From Paenibacillus turicensis (GTDB lineage Bacteria; Bacillota; Bacilli; Paenibacillales; Paenibacillaceae): 64,000 bases of DNA. Made by a program: the position numbers and the translations under genes. A model generated the notes under the pieces. It had not been told where the DNA came from, did not search any database, and saw only the letters and a program-made list of their open reading frames with translations. The stretch spans positions 159,164 through 223,163 of the forward strand of contig NZ_JAGGKG010000005.1 in the NCBI RefSeq assembly GCF_017873435.1. Reading direction: 5' to 3'. The number at the start of each line of letters is the position of its first letter. Position 1 is the first letter of the stretch. Below, piece by piece: positions 33,851-42,997 of the stretch.

Positions 33851-36019
33851 TTATTGCATAATTCGGTGAACCGTATAAACATCCTTCACACGTTTGATTT
33901 TTTCAACAACAGCATGTAAATGCTCTGTATTGCGAATTAAAATCGTCATATGCACTAACGCCATTTTATTTTTATCCGAACGACCAGACACTGCTGACAT
34001 ATTTGTTTTACTTTCAGAAACCGCCTGTAGAACCTCATTTAAGAAGTTGCGACGATCATGCCCTGTAATTTCAATATCGACACTATAATTAGCTTCAACT
34101 GCATTTTCCCATTCAACTTCGATGACACGCGCTGCCTCTTCCCCATCATTAGCGGTAGGTATGTTAGGACAGTCACTCCGATGGACAGAAACCCCACGTC
34201 CACGCGTAATGTAACCAATAATGTCATCCCCAGGCACAGGATTACAACATCGTGCAAAGCGAACAAGCAGGTTGTCGATCCCTTTTACAACGACTCCATT
34301 GGTAGGTCCCTTACGATGTGTTGGTGCAGGCTTAACTTCCTTCACTTCATTGGTCAGCTCAATATAAGAAGCCTCATCTTGCTCTTTGCGTAGCTTCTCA
34401 GTCAGCTTCGTTACAATTTGAGCCGCAGTAATCCCACTAAAACCAACGGCAGATAACATATCATCAACGTCATTAAAGGAATATTTCTTTGCAGCCTCCA
34501 TTAATTTATCATCTGACATATAGCCGGATGGCTCAATGCCCATACGTTTGAGCTCACGTTCAATCGCTTCATAACCCTTTTCAATGTTCTCTTCCCGTTT
34601 TTCCTTTTTAAACCACTGTTTAATTTTACTGCGTGCATGGGAAGACTGAGCGATCTTGATCCAATCTTGACTTGGTCCATACGAATGCTTAGAGGTCAAA
34701 ATTTCAACAATATCACCCGTTTTAAGTCGATGATCTAACGGAACAATCCGTCCATTCACCTTTGCTCCAATTGTACGGTTACCAACCTCTGTATGAATGC
34801 GATAAGCAAAATCTAAGGGCACAGAGCCTGTAGGTAGCTCTACAACCTCACCAGAAGGGGTAAATACAAAAACTAAATCAGAGAAAAAGTCCATTTTTAG
34901 TGATTCAACAAATTCATGCGCATCTTTAGCTTCATGCTGTAGCTCTAATATTTCTCTAAAAAATGTAATTTTATTGTTAGGGGCTTCAATGCCTTCTTTA
35001 TACGCCCAGTGGGCCGCAATCCCGTATTCTGCCGTTCGATGCATTTCTCTTGTTCGAATCTGCACCTCTGTAGGCTCACCTGTAGGTCCTACGACAGTCG
35101 TATGCAGAGATTGATACATGTTTGCCTTAGGCATCGCAATATAGTCCTTAAAGCGTCCAGGCATCGGCTTCCATAAGGTATGAATAATTCCGAGTGTGGC
35201 GTAACAATCCTTTATATTGTCAACAATGACGCGAATCGCAAGCAAGTCATAAATTTCGTTAAATTGCTTGTTTTTTGTTGTCATTTTTTTATAAACACTA
35301 TAAATATGCTTTGGTCTGCCTGATAGGTCTGCTTCAACACCCATTTCATCAAGCTTCTCTGTAATTTTAGAAATCACCGTCTCGATAAACTCCTCGCGTT
35401 CTGCACGCTTTTTACGCATTAAATTCGCAATACGATAATATTGCTGAGGGTTTAAATAACGTAATGAAATGTCTTCCATTTCCCATTTAATCGCTGAAAT
35501 ACCAAGACGATCAGCAATCGGGCAAAAAATTTCTAACGTCTCATACGCGATTCGACGTTGGCTTTCCTCAGACTGATATTTTAACGTTCTCATGTTGTGC
35601 AGACGGTCAGCAAGCTTAATAACGATCACACGTATATCTTGTGCCATCGCAATAAACATCTTCCGATAATTTTCATTTTGCTGCTCTTCTTTGGAACGAA
35701 ATTTAATACGCTCTAACTTAGTTAAACCATCCACTAATAGCGCACATTCACTCCCGAAATGGGTCTCAATCTCCTCTAAGGAAACTGTAGTATCTTCAAC
35801 GACATCATGAAGTAGAGCAGCAATAATGGATAACACATCCATTTGCATACTCACTACAATATCTGCTACTGCCAAAGGGTGTAAAATATATTGTTCACCT
35901 GATTTACGAAGTTGGCCTAGATGTGCACGATCCGCAAACTCATATGCCCTTTGAATACGATCCAGATCCTCTTCTTTTATATAGGTGGACGCCTTATCAA
36001 GTAATCGCTTAATGCCCAT
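33851..36019 (-). CDS. relA: Bifunctional (p)ppGpp synthetase/hydrolase (RelA/Rsh)
   Basis: Stringent-response enzyme of 722 residues. The HD hydrolase is intact (HDVVEDT at 71-77, with RLHNMRTL downstream), so it should both make and degrade (p)ppGpp. The synthetase domain shows RVIVDNIKDCYATLGIIH and YQSLHTTVVGP near residue 305. A TGS domain (VFVFTPSGEVVELPTGSVPL), a conserved-cysteine helical region with FARCCNPVPGDDIIGYITRG and a C-terminal ACT domain follow. The nearest SD-like sequence (AAAGGAAACG) is rather far from the ATG. Confidence 0.97.
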   Translation of the reverse strand: MGIKRLLDKASTYIKEEDLDRIQRAYEFADRAHLGQLRKSGEQYILHPLAVADIVVSMQMDVLSIIAALLHDVVEDTTVSLEEIETHFGSECALLVDGLTKLERIKFRSKEEQQNENYRKMFIAMAQDIRVIVIKLADRLHNMRTLKYQSEESQRRIAYETLEIFCPIADRLGISAIKWEMEDISLRYLNPQQYYRIANLMRKKRAEREEFIETVISKITEKLDEMGVEADLSGRPKHIYSVYKKMTTKNKQFNEIYDLLAIRVIVDNIKDCYATLGIIHTLWKPMPGRFKDYIAMPKANMYQSLHTTVVGPTGEPTEVQIRTREMHRTAEYGIAAHWAYKEGIEAPNNKITFFREILELQHEAKDAHEFVESLKMDFFSDLVFVFTPSGEVVELPTGSVPLDFAYRIHTEVGNRTIGAKVNGRIVPLDHRLKTGDIVEILTSKHSYGPSQDWIKIAQSSHARSKIKQWFKKEKREENIEKGYEAIERELKRMGIEPSGYMSDDKLMEAAKKYSFNDVDDMLSAVGFSGITAAQIVTKLTEKLRKEQDEASYIELTNEVKEVKPAPTHRKGPTNGVVVKGIDNLLVRFARCCNPVPGDDIIGYITRGRGVSVHRSDCPNIPTANDGEEAARVIEVEWENAVEANYSVDIEITGHDRRNFLNEVLQAVSESKTNMSAVSGRSDKNKMALVHMTILIRNTEHLHAVVEKIKRVKDVYTVHRIMQ

Positions 36020-36292
36020 TGAATACGTTTCGTTTCCTTTCTGTCAGCTTAGCCGTTTTTAGATTTCCTATAATTATGACTCTTACGCTCTTTTACGTCA
36101 ACTACTTGGTTAAAACCGACTCCTAATTCTAAAAAATTTTCATTTATTTGATTAATTAACTACTAAATTTCTATGGATTGTCAAAAATATACCTAACATG
36201 ACACATTTTTATGTTGTAAATTGTCTCAAATATCTTTAAGCTATTAAAGGAGTTTTAACCGTGAGTTAATATAGATAGAGGGAGTGACACTT

Positions 36293-37591
36293 TTGCAACG
36301 TGAAATTCAAGTTAATCAAAAGGTGCCATTTGCACCTGGATTCCTGCTAAGCCTGCAGCACTTATTTGCAATGTTTGGCAGTACAGTGCTTGTACCTAAC
36401 CTTTTTGGCGTAGATCCTGCAACGATCTTGCTCATGAACGGAATTGGAACTTTGCTTTACATTTTAGTTTGTAAGGGGAAAATTCCTGCATATTTAGGCT
36501 CAAGCTTTGCATTTATCGCTCCTGTTATGGCTGTTCTAACCAATCATAAGGATGCGGGGAATGGATATTCCCTTGCTCTTGGGGCATTTATAGCAACAGG
36601 GATTGTCTTCCTTTTAGTTGCATTACTAGTTAAATATGCAGGTACTCGTTGGATAGACGTCGTCTTCCCTCCAGCAGCAATGGGTGCCATTGTTGCATTA
36701 ATTGGATTAGAATTGATCCCTGTTGCCGCTGGTATGGCTGGTCTCATCCCTGAAAATGCGGGTGATACAACTTGGGTTGCTAATCCAACTACAATTACCA
36801 TCTCATTAGTAACATTAGGAGTTACATTGCTAGGTGCAGTCCTATTCCGTGGATTTCCTAAAATCATTCACATTTTGATCGGGATTGTCGTTGGTTATGG
36901 ACTTGCTTGGTATTTAGGTGAAGTTAAAGTAGAAAATATAAGCAACGCACAATGGTTGTCCATGCCAACCTTTACGACACCTCAATGGGATGCTTCTGCA
37001 ATACTTACCATTCTTCCTGCTGCACTTGTTGTCATCGTTGAGCATATTGGTCATCTACTTGTCACAAGTAACATTGTTGGTAAAGACTTAGCTAAAGACC
37101 CTGGCTTACATCGTTCCTTAATGGGAAATGGGGTTTCAACCATTTTATCTGGTTTTGTAGGCTCAACGCCTAATACAACCTATGGAGAAAATATTGGGGT
37201 TATGGCGTTAACGAAGGTATACTCCATTTTTGTTGTTGGTGGAGCAGCGGTGATTGCCATCGTATTATCCTTCTTTGGTAAATTCTCAGCCGCCATTTCA
37301 GCAATTCCTCAACCGGTAATGGGTGGCGTTTCATTATTATTATTTGGAGTTATCGCGGCATCAGGACTTCGTATATTAGTTGAACAAAAGGTTGATTTCT
37401 CTAAAGCTACGAACCTATTGCTCACAAGTACAATTCTAGTCATTGGATTAAGTGGTGCAAAGCTCACTATGGGTAGTGTTGAGCTTAAGGGGATGGCGCT
37501 TGCTACTGTCGTAGGTATTTTGCTTAGCCTCTTGTTTAAGCTAATCGAGGTGCTTGGCTTGTCTAATGATAAGGAAGAGGCTTCACATTAA
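36293..37591 (+). CDS. uraA: Uracil permease, NCS2 family (UraA/PyrP-like)
   Basis: Proton-coupled uracil uptake protein of 432 residues with about 14 hydrophobic segments. SLQHLFAMFGSTVLVPNLFG (helix 1) and VIVEHIGHLL with GNGVSTILSGFVGSTPNTTY (helices 8-10, including the substrate-binding glutamate) match UraA. The start is TTG 36293, with AGAGGGAG 8 bases upstream; the in-frame GTG 36284 lies inside that site. I find no PyrR-type attenuator in the 270-base upstream region. A strong terminator follows. Confidence 0.92.
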   Translation: MQREIQVNQKVPFAPGFLLSLQHLFAMFGSTVLVPNLFGVDPATILLMNGIGTLLYILVCKGKIPAYLGSSFAFIAPVMAVLTNHKDAGNGYSLALGAFIATGIVFLLVALLVKYAGTRWIDVVFPPAAMGAIVALIGLELIPVAAGMAGLIPENAGDTTWVANPTTITISLVTLGVTLLGAVLFRGFPKIIHILIGIVVGYGLAWYLGEVKVENISNAQWLSMPTFTTPQWDASAILTILPAALVVIVEHIGHLLVTSNIVGKDLAKDPGLHRSLMGNGVSTILSGFVGSTPNTTYGENIGVMALTKVYSIFVVGGAAVIAIVLSFFGKFSAAISAIPQPVMGGVSLLLFGVIAASGLRILVEQKVDFSKATNLLLTSTILVIGLSGAKLTMGSVELKGMALATVVGILLSLLFKLIEVLGLSNDKEEASH

Positions 37592-37612
37592 TTAAAACAT
37601 TAATAGAACATT

Positions 37613-37654
37613 AAAAAAGGCTTTGAAGCTAATTACGCTTCAAAGCCTTTTTAT
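37613..37654 (+). terminator. Terminator of uraA
   Basis: AAAAAGGCTTTGAAGC and GCTTCAAAGCCTTTTT form a perfect 16-base stem with a 7-base loop, with T-runs in either direction. Confidence 0.92.
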
Positions 37655-37671
37655 GATAAATTGCTAGGGAC

Positions 37672-37871
37672 AGCTCTACTTTAGGAAATCAGTGTTTGAC
37701 ACTAACTTTAGGATAGATGCTACGTTCCAGAGAGTTCTTACAATCGTTGTTAAAACCAGATTCCTTAGAATGGAATCATAGATACAATCTGGTTTTAAAG
37801 ACGATCTTCAGAATCTCTCTGTCTCTTCGCATGTTTGGGTAGACTGTCAAACACTGATTCATAATAGAGCT
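37672..37871 (+). repeat. Intergenic palindrome element, copy 4 (about 200 bp)
   Basis: Ends AGCTCTACTTTAGGAAATCA and, from the right end reverse-complemented, AGCTCTATTATGAATCAGTG, continuing as GTGTTTGACA on both sides. Central blocks TTAAAACCAGATTCC and CAATCTGGTTTTAA are complementary. It ends 34 bases after the apt stop codon and 18 bases after the uraA terminator, so it fills a tail-to-tail gap. Confidence 0.85.
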
Positions 37872-37904
37872 TCAATAAAATTTATAAACGTAAAGGCTCT
37901 ACGC

Positions 37905-38417
37905 TTAGTATGTCATCAAAGTGTAGACATCAATATCTTTAAGCTTGTCACGACCATGTAACTCAGCTAATTCAATCATAAATGCCGTTCCAATCACGTT
38001 ACCACCAAGCTTTTGAACTAATTCAATGGAGCTACAAATCGTTCCACCTGTTGCTAGTAAATCGTCAGCAATCAATACATTTTGTCCTGGCTTGATCGCA
38101 TCTGTATGCATAGACAACGTATCTTGTCCATATTCAAGACCATAACTCACATCAATTGTACTAAAAGGAAGTTTTCCCTTTTTGCGAATCGGTACAAATC
38201 CAACCCCTAACGCATAAGCAAGTGGTGCACCTACAACAAATCCTCGCGCCTCCGGACCAGCGATAAGATCAATCTTAAGATGGGAAATCATATCCTTAAT
38301 TTCATTAATCGCCATGCGATATTTTTCACCATCATTTAGCAAGGTAGTAATATCCTTAAAACTAATACCTGGTTGCGGAAAATCTGGCACGACACGAATA
38401 TGCTGTTTAAAATCCAT
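37905..38417 (-). CDS. apt: Adenine phosphoribosyltransferase
   Basis: Salvage enzyme converting adenine and PRPP to AMP. 170 residues, the normal length, from the ATG behind TAGGAGG. The PRPP-binding loop VLIADDLLATGGT is at 114-126 and the adenine-loop region FKDITTLL near 20. It lies downstream of recJ as in Bacillus (recJ-apt-relA), but a short palindrome element separates apt from recJ. Confidence 0.96.
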   Translation of the reverse strand: MDFKQHIRVVPDFPQPGISFKDITTLLNDGEKYRMAINEIKDMISHLKIDLIAGPEARGFVVGAPLAYALGVGFVPIRKKGKLPFSTIDVSYGLEYGQDTLSMHTDAIKPGQNVLIADDLLATGGTICSSIELVQKLGGNVIGTAFMIELAELHGRDKLKDIDVYTLMTY

Positions 38418-38469
38418 AAATATATTCCTCCTAAATAGTTGCAAAAATCAATATGTCAACAATATATTT

Positions 38470-38573
38470 AGCTCTTAACTAAATTTAGGGCTTGATAAGG
38501 CTATAGAACAACTCTCTGTACCGTAGCGGTCTCTTTCGCTAGCATTCATGCACTATTTTTCGTAAAGAACCCA
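38470..38573 (+). repeat. Intergenic palindrome element, copy 7, internally deleted (about 104 bp)
   Basis: Left end AGCTCTTAACTAAATTTAGG then GCTTG; right end reverse-complemented GGTTCTTTACGAAAAATAGT then GCATG. Both resemble the terminal repeats of the full elements, and ACTCTCTGT and TCTCTTTCGCTAGC in between resemble the arm motifs, but the central AT-rich part is missing. It ends about 7 bases after the recJ stop codon. Assigned on end similarity, so less certain than the full copies. Confidence 0.6.
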
Positions 38574-38579
38574 ATCTAT

Positions 38580-40976
38580 TTAAGCATATTTTTGCTTTAA
38601 CATCCAATCTCGAATACGAGCAACCTCACCATTCACCATAAGCTGCTCAACTTCAGCTAATTGCTGCAGATGAATAAAATGTGTGGATGTTTCTAATGCA
38701 CGTTTTGATGGAGCGGGATTAATTCTTATCTCTCCTTGCTCCCAAGTAATAAACTCTAACTCCTTAAATACTTCTAATGCCATACTTAACATGCGTCTAG
38801 ATAACCCTGTTTTTTTACTGATATAAGGCAACAGCTCATTTTCAGAAGTAGTACTCACAGACCTTATCATCGCATACAACTCTTTAAAATGCTCTCTAGT
38901 TGGTAAAATGACTTGTTCTTCTGGTTTATGAACATCATGCAACAAATAAATACGCTCTAAGCTACTTAGCTTCCCTTGTATATAATGCCACGTTTTTGCC
39001 CCAGTTGGAAGATGCATTATAAATATTGTTGTCACTTCTGCTAAGCTCATCCCTTTTGCAATGTCATTGCTTGGCAAAAGCCCTTCCTTCTCATCATAAA
39101 TCCATAAAGAATAATTAGGCAATTGGTTTTGTCTAAATAGATTTTGAAACCCCGCTTGAACAAACACAGCATTTTTAGCAGAAGCATTTACACCACTGGC
39201 CTCCAGCTTTTCAGCAAGCTGCTCAAGCTTGAGGTGCGCTGATTTTGTATGACGGTAATCAAACACCTGAATATGGGAAACCGCAATATCCTGAATAAAT
39301 AACTGAGGTTTACGCTTTCCATTCCATTCATTAATACTAACCTCAACGACTAAATCAAGCGTTGCATCCTCAGACAATAAATAGGCAAGATTTCCTTTAT
39401 TAAAGGCAATTGCTTCAATTGTACACCCTTGCTGGGCAATGAGTAGCTTTAGATGCTTATTATCTTTTCCCATTTGACGGCTTTCTAACAGCTTAGCGCC
39501 ACGTATTAACAGCTTAGGGCAAGGATTATTCATCCCAAAGGGAGCAAGCTCCTCCATATGCTCGATGGTCTCTATCGTTAAATCAGACACATTACAAGCG
39601 ATATCGACCTGCATCGCAGGGGTAAAATGGGCTGGAGTTAGTATATGATGTGCATAGCTGTTTAACTGCTGCTCAAACTGCTCTAGCTGGGCTACTGCAA
39701 GCGACATCCCAGCAGCCGCTGGATGACCACCATAGTGATCCATAAGCTTACTGCAAGCCGTCAATGCCTGATAAATATCAAAATCTGGAATCGAGCGAGC
39801 GGAACCTTTACACATACCAGTTTCAGGATCAATTCCAAGTACAATAACAGGTCGATAATATCGATCAAGTAGCTTAGACGCGACAATCCCAACAACACCC
39901 ACATTCCAGTTTTCCCCTGCCACAACAATAATATCGGGAATACCACCCTGCGCTGCTTTCTCTTCTACCTGCGCTACGGCCTCTATCAAAATTTCCTCGA
40001 CTAACAGCTGCCTTTGTTTGTTTAAAACATCTAATTCCTCGGCAATCGTCTCTGCTTGCTCCATATCCGAGGCAGTCAAAAGTTCTACTGCTCTACTAGC
40101 ATGACTCATTCTTCCACTTGCATTAATTCGTGGAGCCAGTCCAAAACCAACCTGCACTGCATTTACTATGTTTTGTTGATTTCCAGATATCATGAGTAAA
40201 GCGCGAATTCCAGGAAAACTTGATGTATTCATTAACTTTAAACCATAGGTTACTAAAATTCGGTTTTCATCTCTTAATGGCATTAAATCAGCAATCGTTC
40301 CAATTGTGACGAGTTCAATCCAAGCTTGTGGTGTATGTTCACCTAATAAGGCTTGTGCTAGCTTATAAGCCACACCTACTCCTGCGAGTCCTTTAAAGGG
40401 ATAGTTGCAATACTCTAGCTTTGGATTAATAAGACTGTAAGCCTTAGGGAGCACAGCAGGTGGCTCATGATGATCTGTCACAATCACATCAATCCCTAAT
40501 GAATTTGCATATTCAATTTGCTCTACTGCACTAATTCCTGTATCCACCGTCACGATTAAACTGTAACCCTGCTCATGAAACTGCTGAATTGCATGAATAT
40601 GTAATCCATAACCTTCCTTTGAACGGTGAGGGATATAATAATCGAAGTCCGCTCCTAATTTACGCATGAGATGAATCATTAGTGAAGTTGATGATACGCC
40701 ATCCGCATCATAATCACCATAAATTAATATTTTTTCCTTTTCCAGCAAAGCTTGCTTAATTCGGTCAACAGCCTCACGGACTCCACTCATAAGAAATGGA
40801 TCATGTAATTCAGTTAAGCCTCCGTACAAAAAGCTTTTAGCCTGATCAAAATCTGTAAACCCTCGCTGATATAACAATGTACCCACAATATGTGGCACAT
40901 TTAACTGATTAGATAAGAAAAAAGCTTGCTGCTCATCTATGGAGCCAACTTCCCAATTAAATTTAGGATGAAGCAA
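38580..40976 (-). CDS. recJ: Single-stranded-DNA-specific exonuclease RecJ
   Basis: 5'-3' exonuclease of the DHH superfamily, 798 residues, including the long C-terminal extension found in Bacillales RecJ (B. subtilis about 786). Metal-binding motifs: GDYDADGVSS (87-96), VTVDTGIS, DHH (168-170) and the DHHA1-type GGHPAAAG. Start TTG with GGAAGGTG upstream. Recombination and repair role; leftward set with apt. Confidence 0.95.
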   Translation of the reverse strand: MLHPKFNWEVGSIDEQQAFFLSNQLNVPHIVGTLLYQRGFTDFDQAKSFLYGGLTELHDPFLMSGVREAVDRIKQALLEKEKILIYGDYDADGVSSTSLMIHLMRKLGADFDYYIPHRSKEGYGLHIHAIQQFHEQGYSLIVTVDTGISAVEQIEYANSLGIDVIVTDHHEPPAVLPKAYSLINPKLEYCNYPFKGLAGVGVAYKLAQALLGEHTPQAWIELVTIGTIADLMPLRDENRILVTYGLKLMNTSSFPGIRALLMISGNQQNIVNAVQVGFGLAPRINASGRMSHASRAVELLTASDMEQAETIAEELDVLNKQRQLLVEEILIEAVAQVEEKAAQGGIPDIIVVAGENWNVGVVGIVASKLLDRYYRPVIVLGIDPETGMCKGSARSIPDFDIYQALTACSKLMDHYGGHPAAAGMSLAVAQLEQFEQQLNSYAHHILTPAHFTPAMQVDIACNVSDLTIETIEHMEELAPFGMNNPCPKLLIRGAKLLESRQMGKDNKHLKLLIAQQGCTIEAIAFNKGNLAYLLSEDATLDLVVEVSINEWNGKRKPQLFIQDIAVSHIQVFDYRHTKSAHLKLEQLAEKLEASGVNASAKNAVFVQAGFQNLFRQNQLPNYSLWIYDEKEGLLPSNDIAKGMSLAEVTTIFIMHLPTGAKTWHYIQGKLSSLERIYLLHDVHKPEEQVILPTREHFKELYAMIRSVSTTSENELLPYISKKTGLSRRMLSMALEVFKELEFITWEQGEIRINPAPSKRALETSTHFIHLQQLAEVEQLMVNGEVARIRDWMLKQKYA

Positions 40977-41050
40977 CTACGCACACCTTCCTTCATACTG
41001 AAGCCATTTGCATCATGATAGATTACGATATGACTGTCATTTTTCTCTGA

Positions 41051-41986
41051 TTACTGAATTAGTGTGGGCATATCCGCATCTGAATCCTCATGGTTACTTT
41101 TATAAGGATAACCTAATGCATACGGGACAATCTCAACATTAACCTCACTAATATGTGAGAAACGATGTAACAGGAGCACTCTAGCACGGTTTGCAATTTC
41201 CTGTGCCTCAAGCACTGTAATCCTTGGGTTTACACTAATTTTAACTTTGACAAAAATATAATGTCCCTGCTCCTGAGCGATGAGCTCATCTACCAAAATG
41301 ACACCATGTACACGTTGAACAGTTTCAATTAATGGCATTACATTTTCTACAGCTCCATTTACAAGCTCAGGTACATAAATTGCAGTAACTAATAAACGGT
41401 AAGCACGCCAAAATAACAAGCAAGCTACAACAATAGCAGCTAAAGCATCCAAATAAAGTAAAGCAAAAATATCCATTGCTTGACCGAGCATGGAGCCAAA
41501 AACACCTAGCAACACAAAAATAGAAGTATACAAGGAATAACGGTGATTCTCAATATAATTTTGCATGTTTTGTTTGTTCTGCTTCTTTTGCCGGTACTGA
41601 TATTGAAATACAACTTCCTTTAGTGCAATAGACAATACAACTGCAATTCCCGCAATATAACCTGGGGCTTCAATTTCTTCTCCTATAATCGTTGTAGCTG
41701 CGGTCATAATCATCCATAATCCACCTACAATAAACATGGAGCAAAAAATAACTGCAATAAGTGGATCTATTGCTTCCTTAGTACGGTATCTAAGCATTTG
41801 TTTGGATGGAGCTTTAAGCTTTAATTTCTCCGCTACAGCAGCCAGTGCATCTGAGGCTGAATAAAGTGCACCTGATAGCAATGTAAGACTGTTGAATAGA
41901 AGTCCTATTGCGCCTTTAAATAAGGCTAACACGATGTCACTTACAATTCCAAACCAAGCAGATGAGTCATGTTGTTCGCGGTTCAT
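41051..41986 (-). CDS. Cation diffusion facilitator family transporter
   Basis: CDF-type divalent cation exporter, 311 residues from the ATG behind GGGAGG; the longer ORF upstream lacks an SD. Six membrane helices in the first about 210 residues and a cytoplasmic ferredoxin-like domain (VHGVILVDELIAQEQGHYIF). In helix 2 the usual HxxxD/DxxxD site reads SASDALAAVAEK and in helix 5 LYLDALAAIVVA, so one liganding residue in each pair is non-canonical. Metal specificity cannot be given. Lies downstream of the secDF terminator and upstream of recJ. Confidence 0.85.
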   Translation of the reverse strand: MNREQHDSSAWFGIVSDIVLALFKGAIGLLFNSLTLLSGALYSASDALAAVAEKLKLKAPSKQMLRYRTKEAIDPLIAVIFCSMFIVGGLWMIMTAATTIIGEEIEAPGYIAGIAVVLSIALKEVVFQYQYRQKKQNKQNMQNYIENHRYSLYTSIFVLLGVFGSMLGQAMDIFALLYLDALAAIVVACLLFWRAYRLLVTAIYVPELVNGAVENVMPLIETVQRVHGVILVDELIAQEQGHYIFVKVKISVNPRITVLEAQEIANRARVLLLHRFSHISEVNVEIVPYALGYPYKSNHEDSDADMPTLIQ

Positions 41987-42019
41987 AATAACCCTCCCAA
42001 AAAACAAAATAATGCTATA

Positions 42020-42058
42020 AAAACGATAGGGCCGCATCCCAATCGACGCGGCCCTATC
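42020..42058 (-). terminator. Terminator of secD-secF
   Basis: GATAGGGCCGC and GCGGCCCTATC form a perfect 11-base GC-rich stem. On the minus strand the stem is followed by GTTTTTAT. It lies about 22 bases after the secF stop. Confidence 0.8.
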
Positions 42059-42079
42059 CTGCCAATCTACCTACCTAAA

Positions 42080-42997
42080 CTAAACAGTCGCTTTGGACGG
42101 TTTGCCGGATTTATTATTATTTTGTTTACTTTTAAAAATAAACCAAAGTGGGCTTGCGATAAAGATCGTAGAATATGCTCCAAATAAAATCCCAATCGTC
42201 ATAGCAAGGGAGAACATACGGATAGATTCTCCAGCAAAGAAGAACAGGAACAATGCCGCGATAAATACAGTTAACGCTGTATATAAAGAACGCATTATTG
42301 TCTGGGAAATACTATGGTTTACTAGCTCGATTAAATCTTGACGAGTTTTAATTTTAGCGAATCGTAAATTTTCACGAATACGGTCAAAAATAACGATCGT
42401 ATCATTAATCGAATAACCAATAATCGTTAGAACAGCGATAATAAACGTTAAATCAACTTCCCAACGGAAGACAGAGAAAAGAGCAACAACAATAAATGCG
42501 TCGTGTAACAGCGCAATTACAGCCGCTAAAGCAAATCTCCATTCAAAACGAATACTTACATAAACAATAATCCCAATACAAGAAATGAGAACTGCTTTAA
42601 TTGCATTTGCCGCTAATTCTTTAGCCATTTCAGTATCTACTGTGTTTACTTCAAACGAAGCTCCAGCGTCTAGCTTTTTGATCTCTTCTTTTAGCTGATG
42701 ATCATGATCAGGACTAAGCACTTCAGTGAAACGAATGTTTAAGCGGTTATCGCCTTCTGTATATTCAACTCCACGAGTTAATCCTAATTTTTCAACGATC
42801 GGTTTTACATCATCTGCAGATAAATCCTTGGTTAAGGAGATATCTACGTTAGATCCCGCTTTAAAGTCAACACCATAATTCAAACCAAAAAATCCGAGAC
42901 ATAAACCACCTAAAATCGTTAGAATAATCGACAATGTGAAGAAATAGCGACTAAGGTGTACATAATTTAATACATTTAATTTCTTTTTAAAGTTCAC
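42080..42997 (-). CDS. secF: Protein translocase subunit SecF
   Basis: Partner of SecD in proton-motive-force-driven late-stage protein export. About 305 residues with six helices; GLNYGVDFKAGSNVDI is the family signature near residue 30, and DRIRENLRF and NDTIVIFDRI lie in the conserved helix 4-5 region. The start is taken as GTG 42997, 10 bases after AAAGGAG; the earlier GTG 43006 is too close to the SD. The 5' end overlaps the secD stop. In Bacillus subtilis SecD and SecF are one fused protein; here they are two. Confidence 0.94.
   Translation of the reverse strand: MNFKKKLNVLNYVHLSRYFFTLSIILTILGGLCLGFFGLNYGVDFKAGSNVDISLTKDLSADDVKPIVEKLGLTRGVEYTEGDNRLNIRFTEVLSPDHDHQLKEEIKKLDAGASFEVNTVDTEMAKELAANAIKAVLISCIGIIVYVSIRFEWRFALAAVIALLHDAFIVVALFSVFRWEVDLTFIIAVLTIIGYSINDTIVIFDRIRENLRFAKIKTRQDLIELVNHSISQTIMRSLYTALTVFIAALFLFFFAGESIRMFSLAMTIGILFGAYSTIFIASPLWFIFKSKQNNNKSGKPSKATV

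Noticed and set aside
34058..34393. Long plus-strand ORFs opposite relA, recJ, aspS, secD and tgt
   Set aside because: They mirror well-supported genes on the other strand, lack ribosome sites and show no protein-like motifs.
36020..36292. PyrR attenuator or purine riboswitch before the uracil permease gene
   Set aside because: No terminator/antiterminator pair and no PyrR-binding loop or purine aptamer pattern could be found in the leader; it is just AT-rich.
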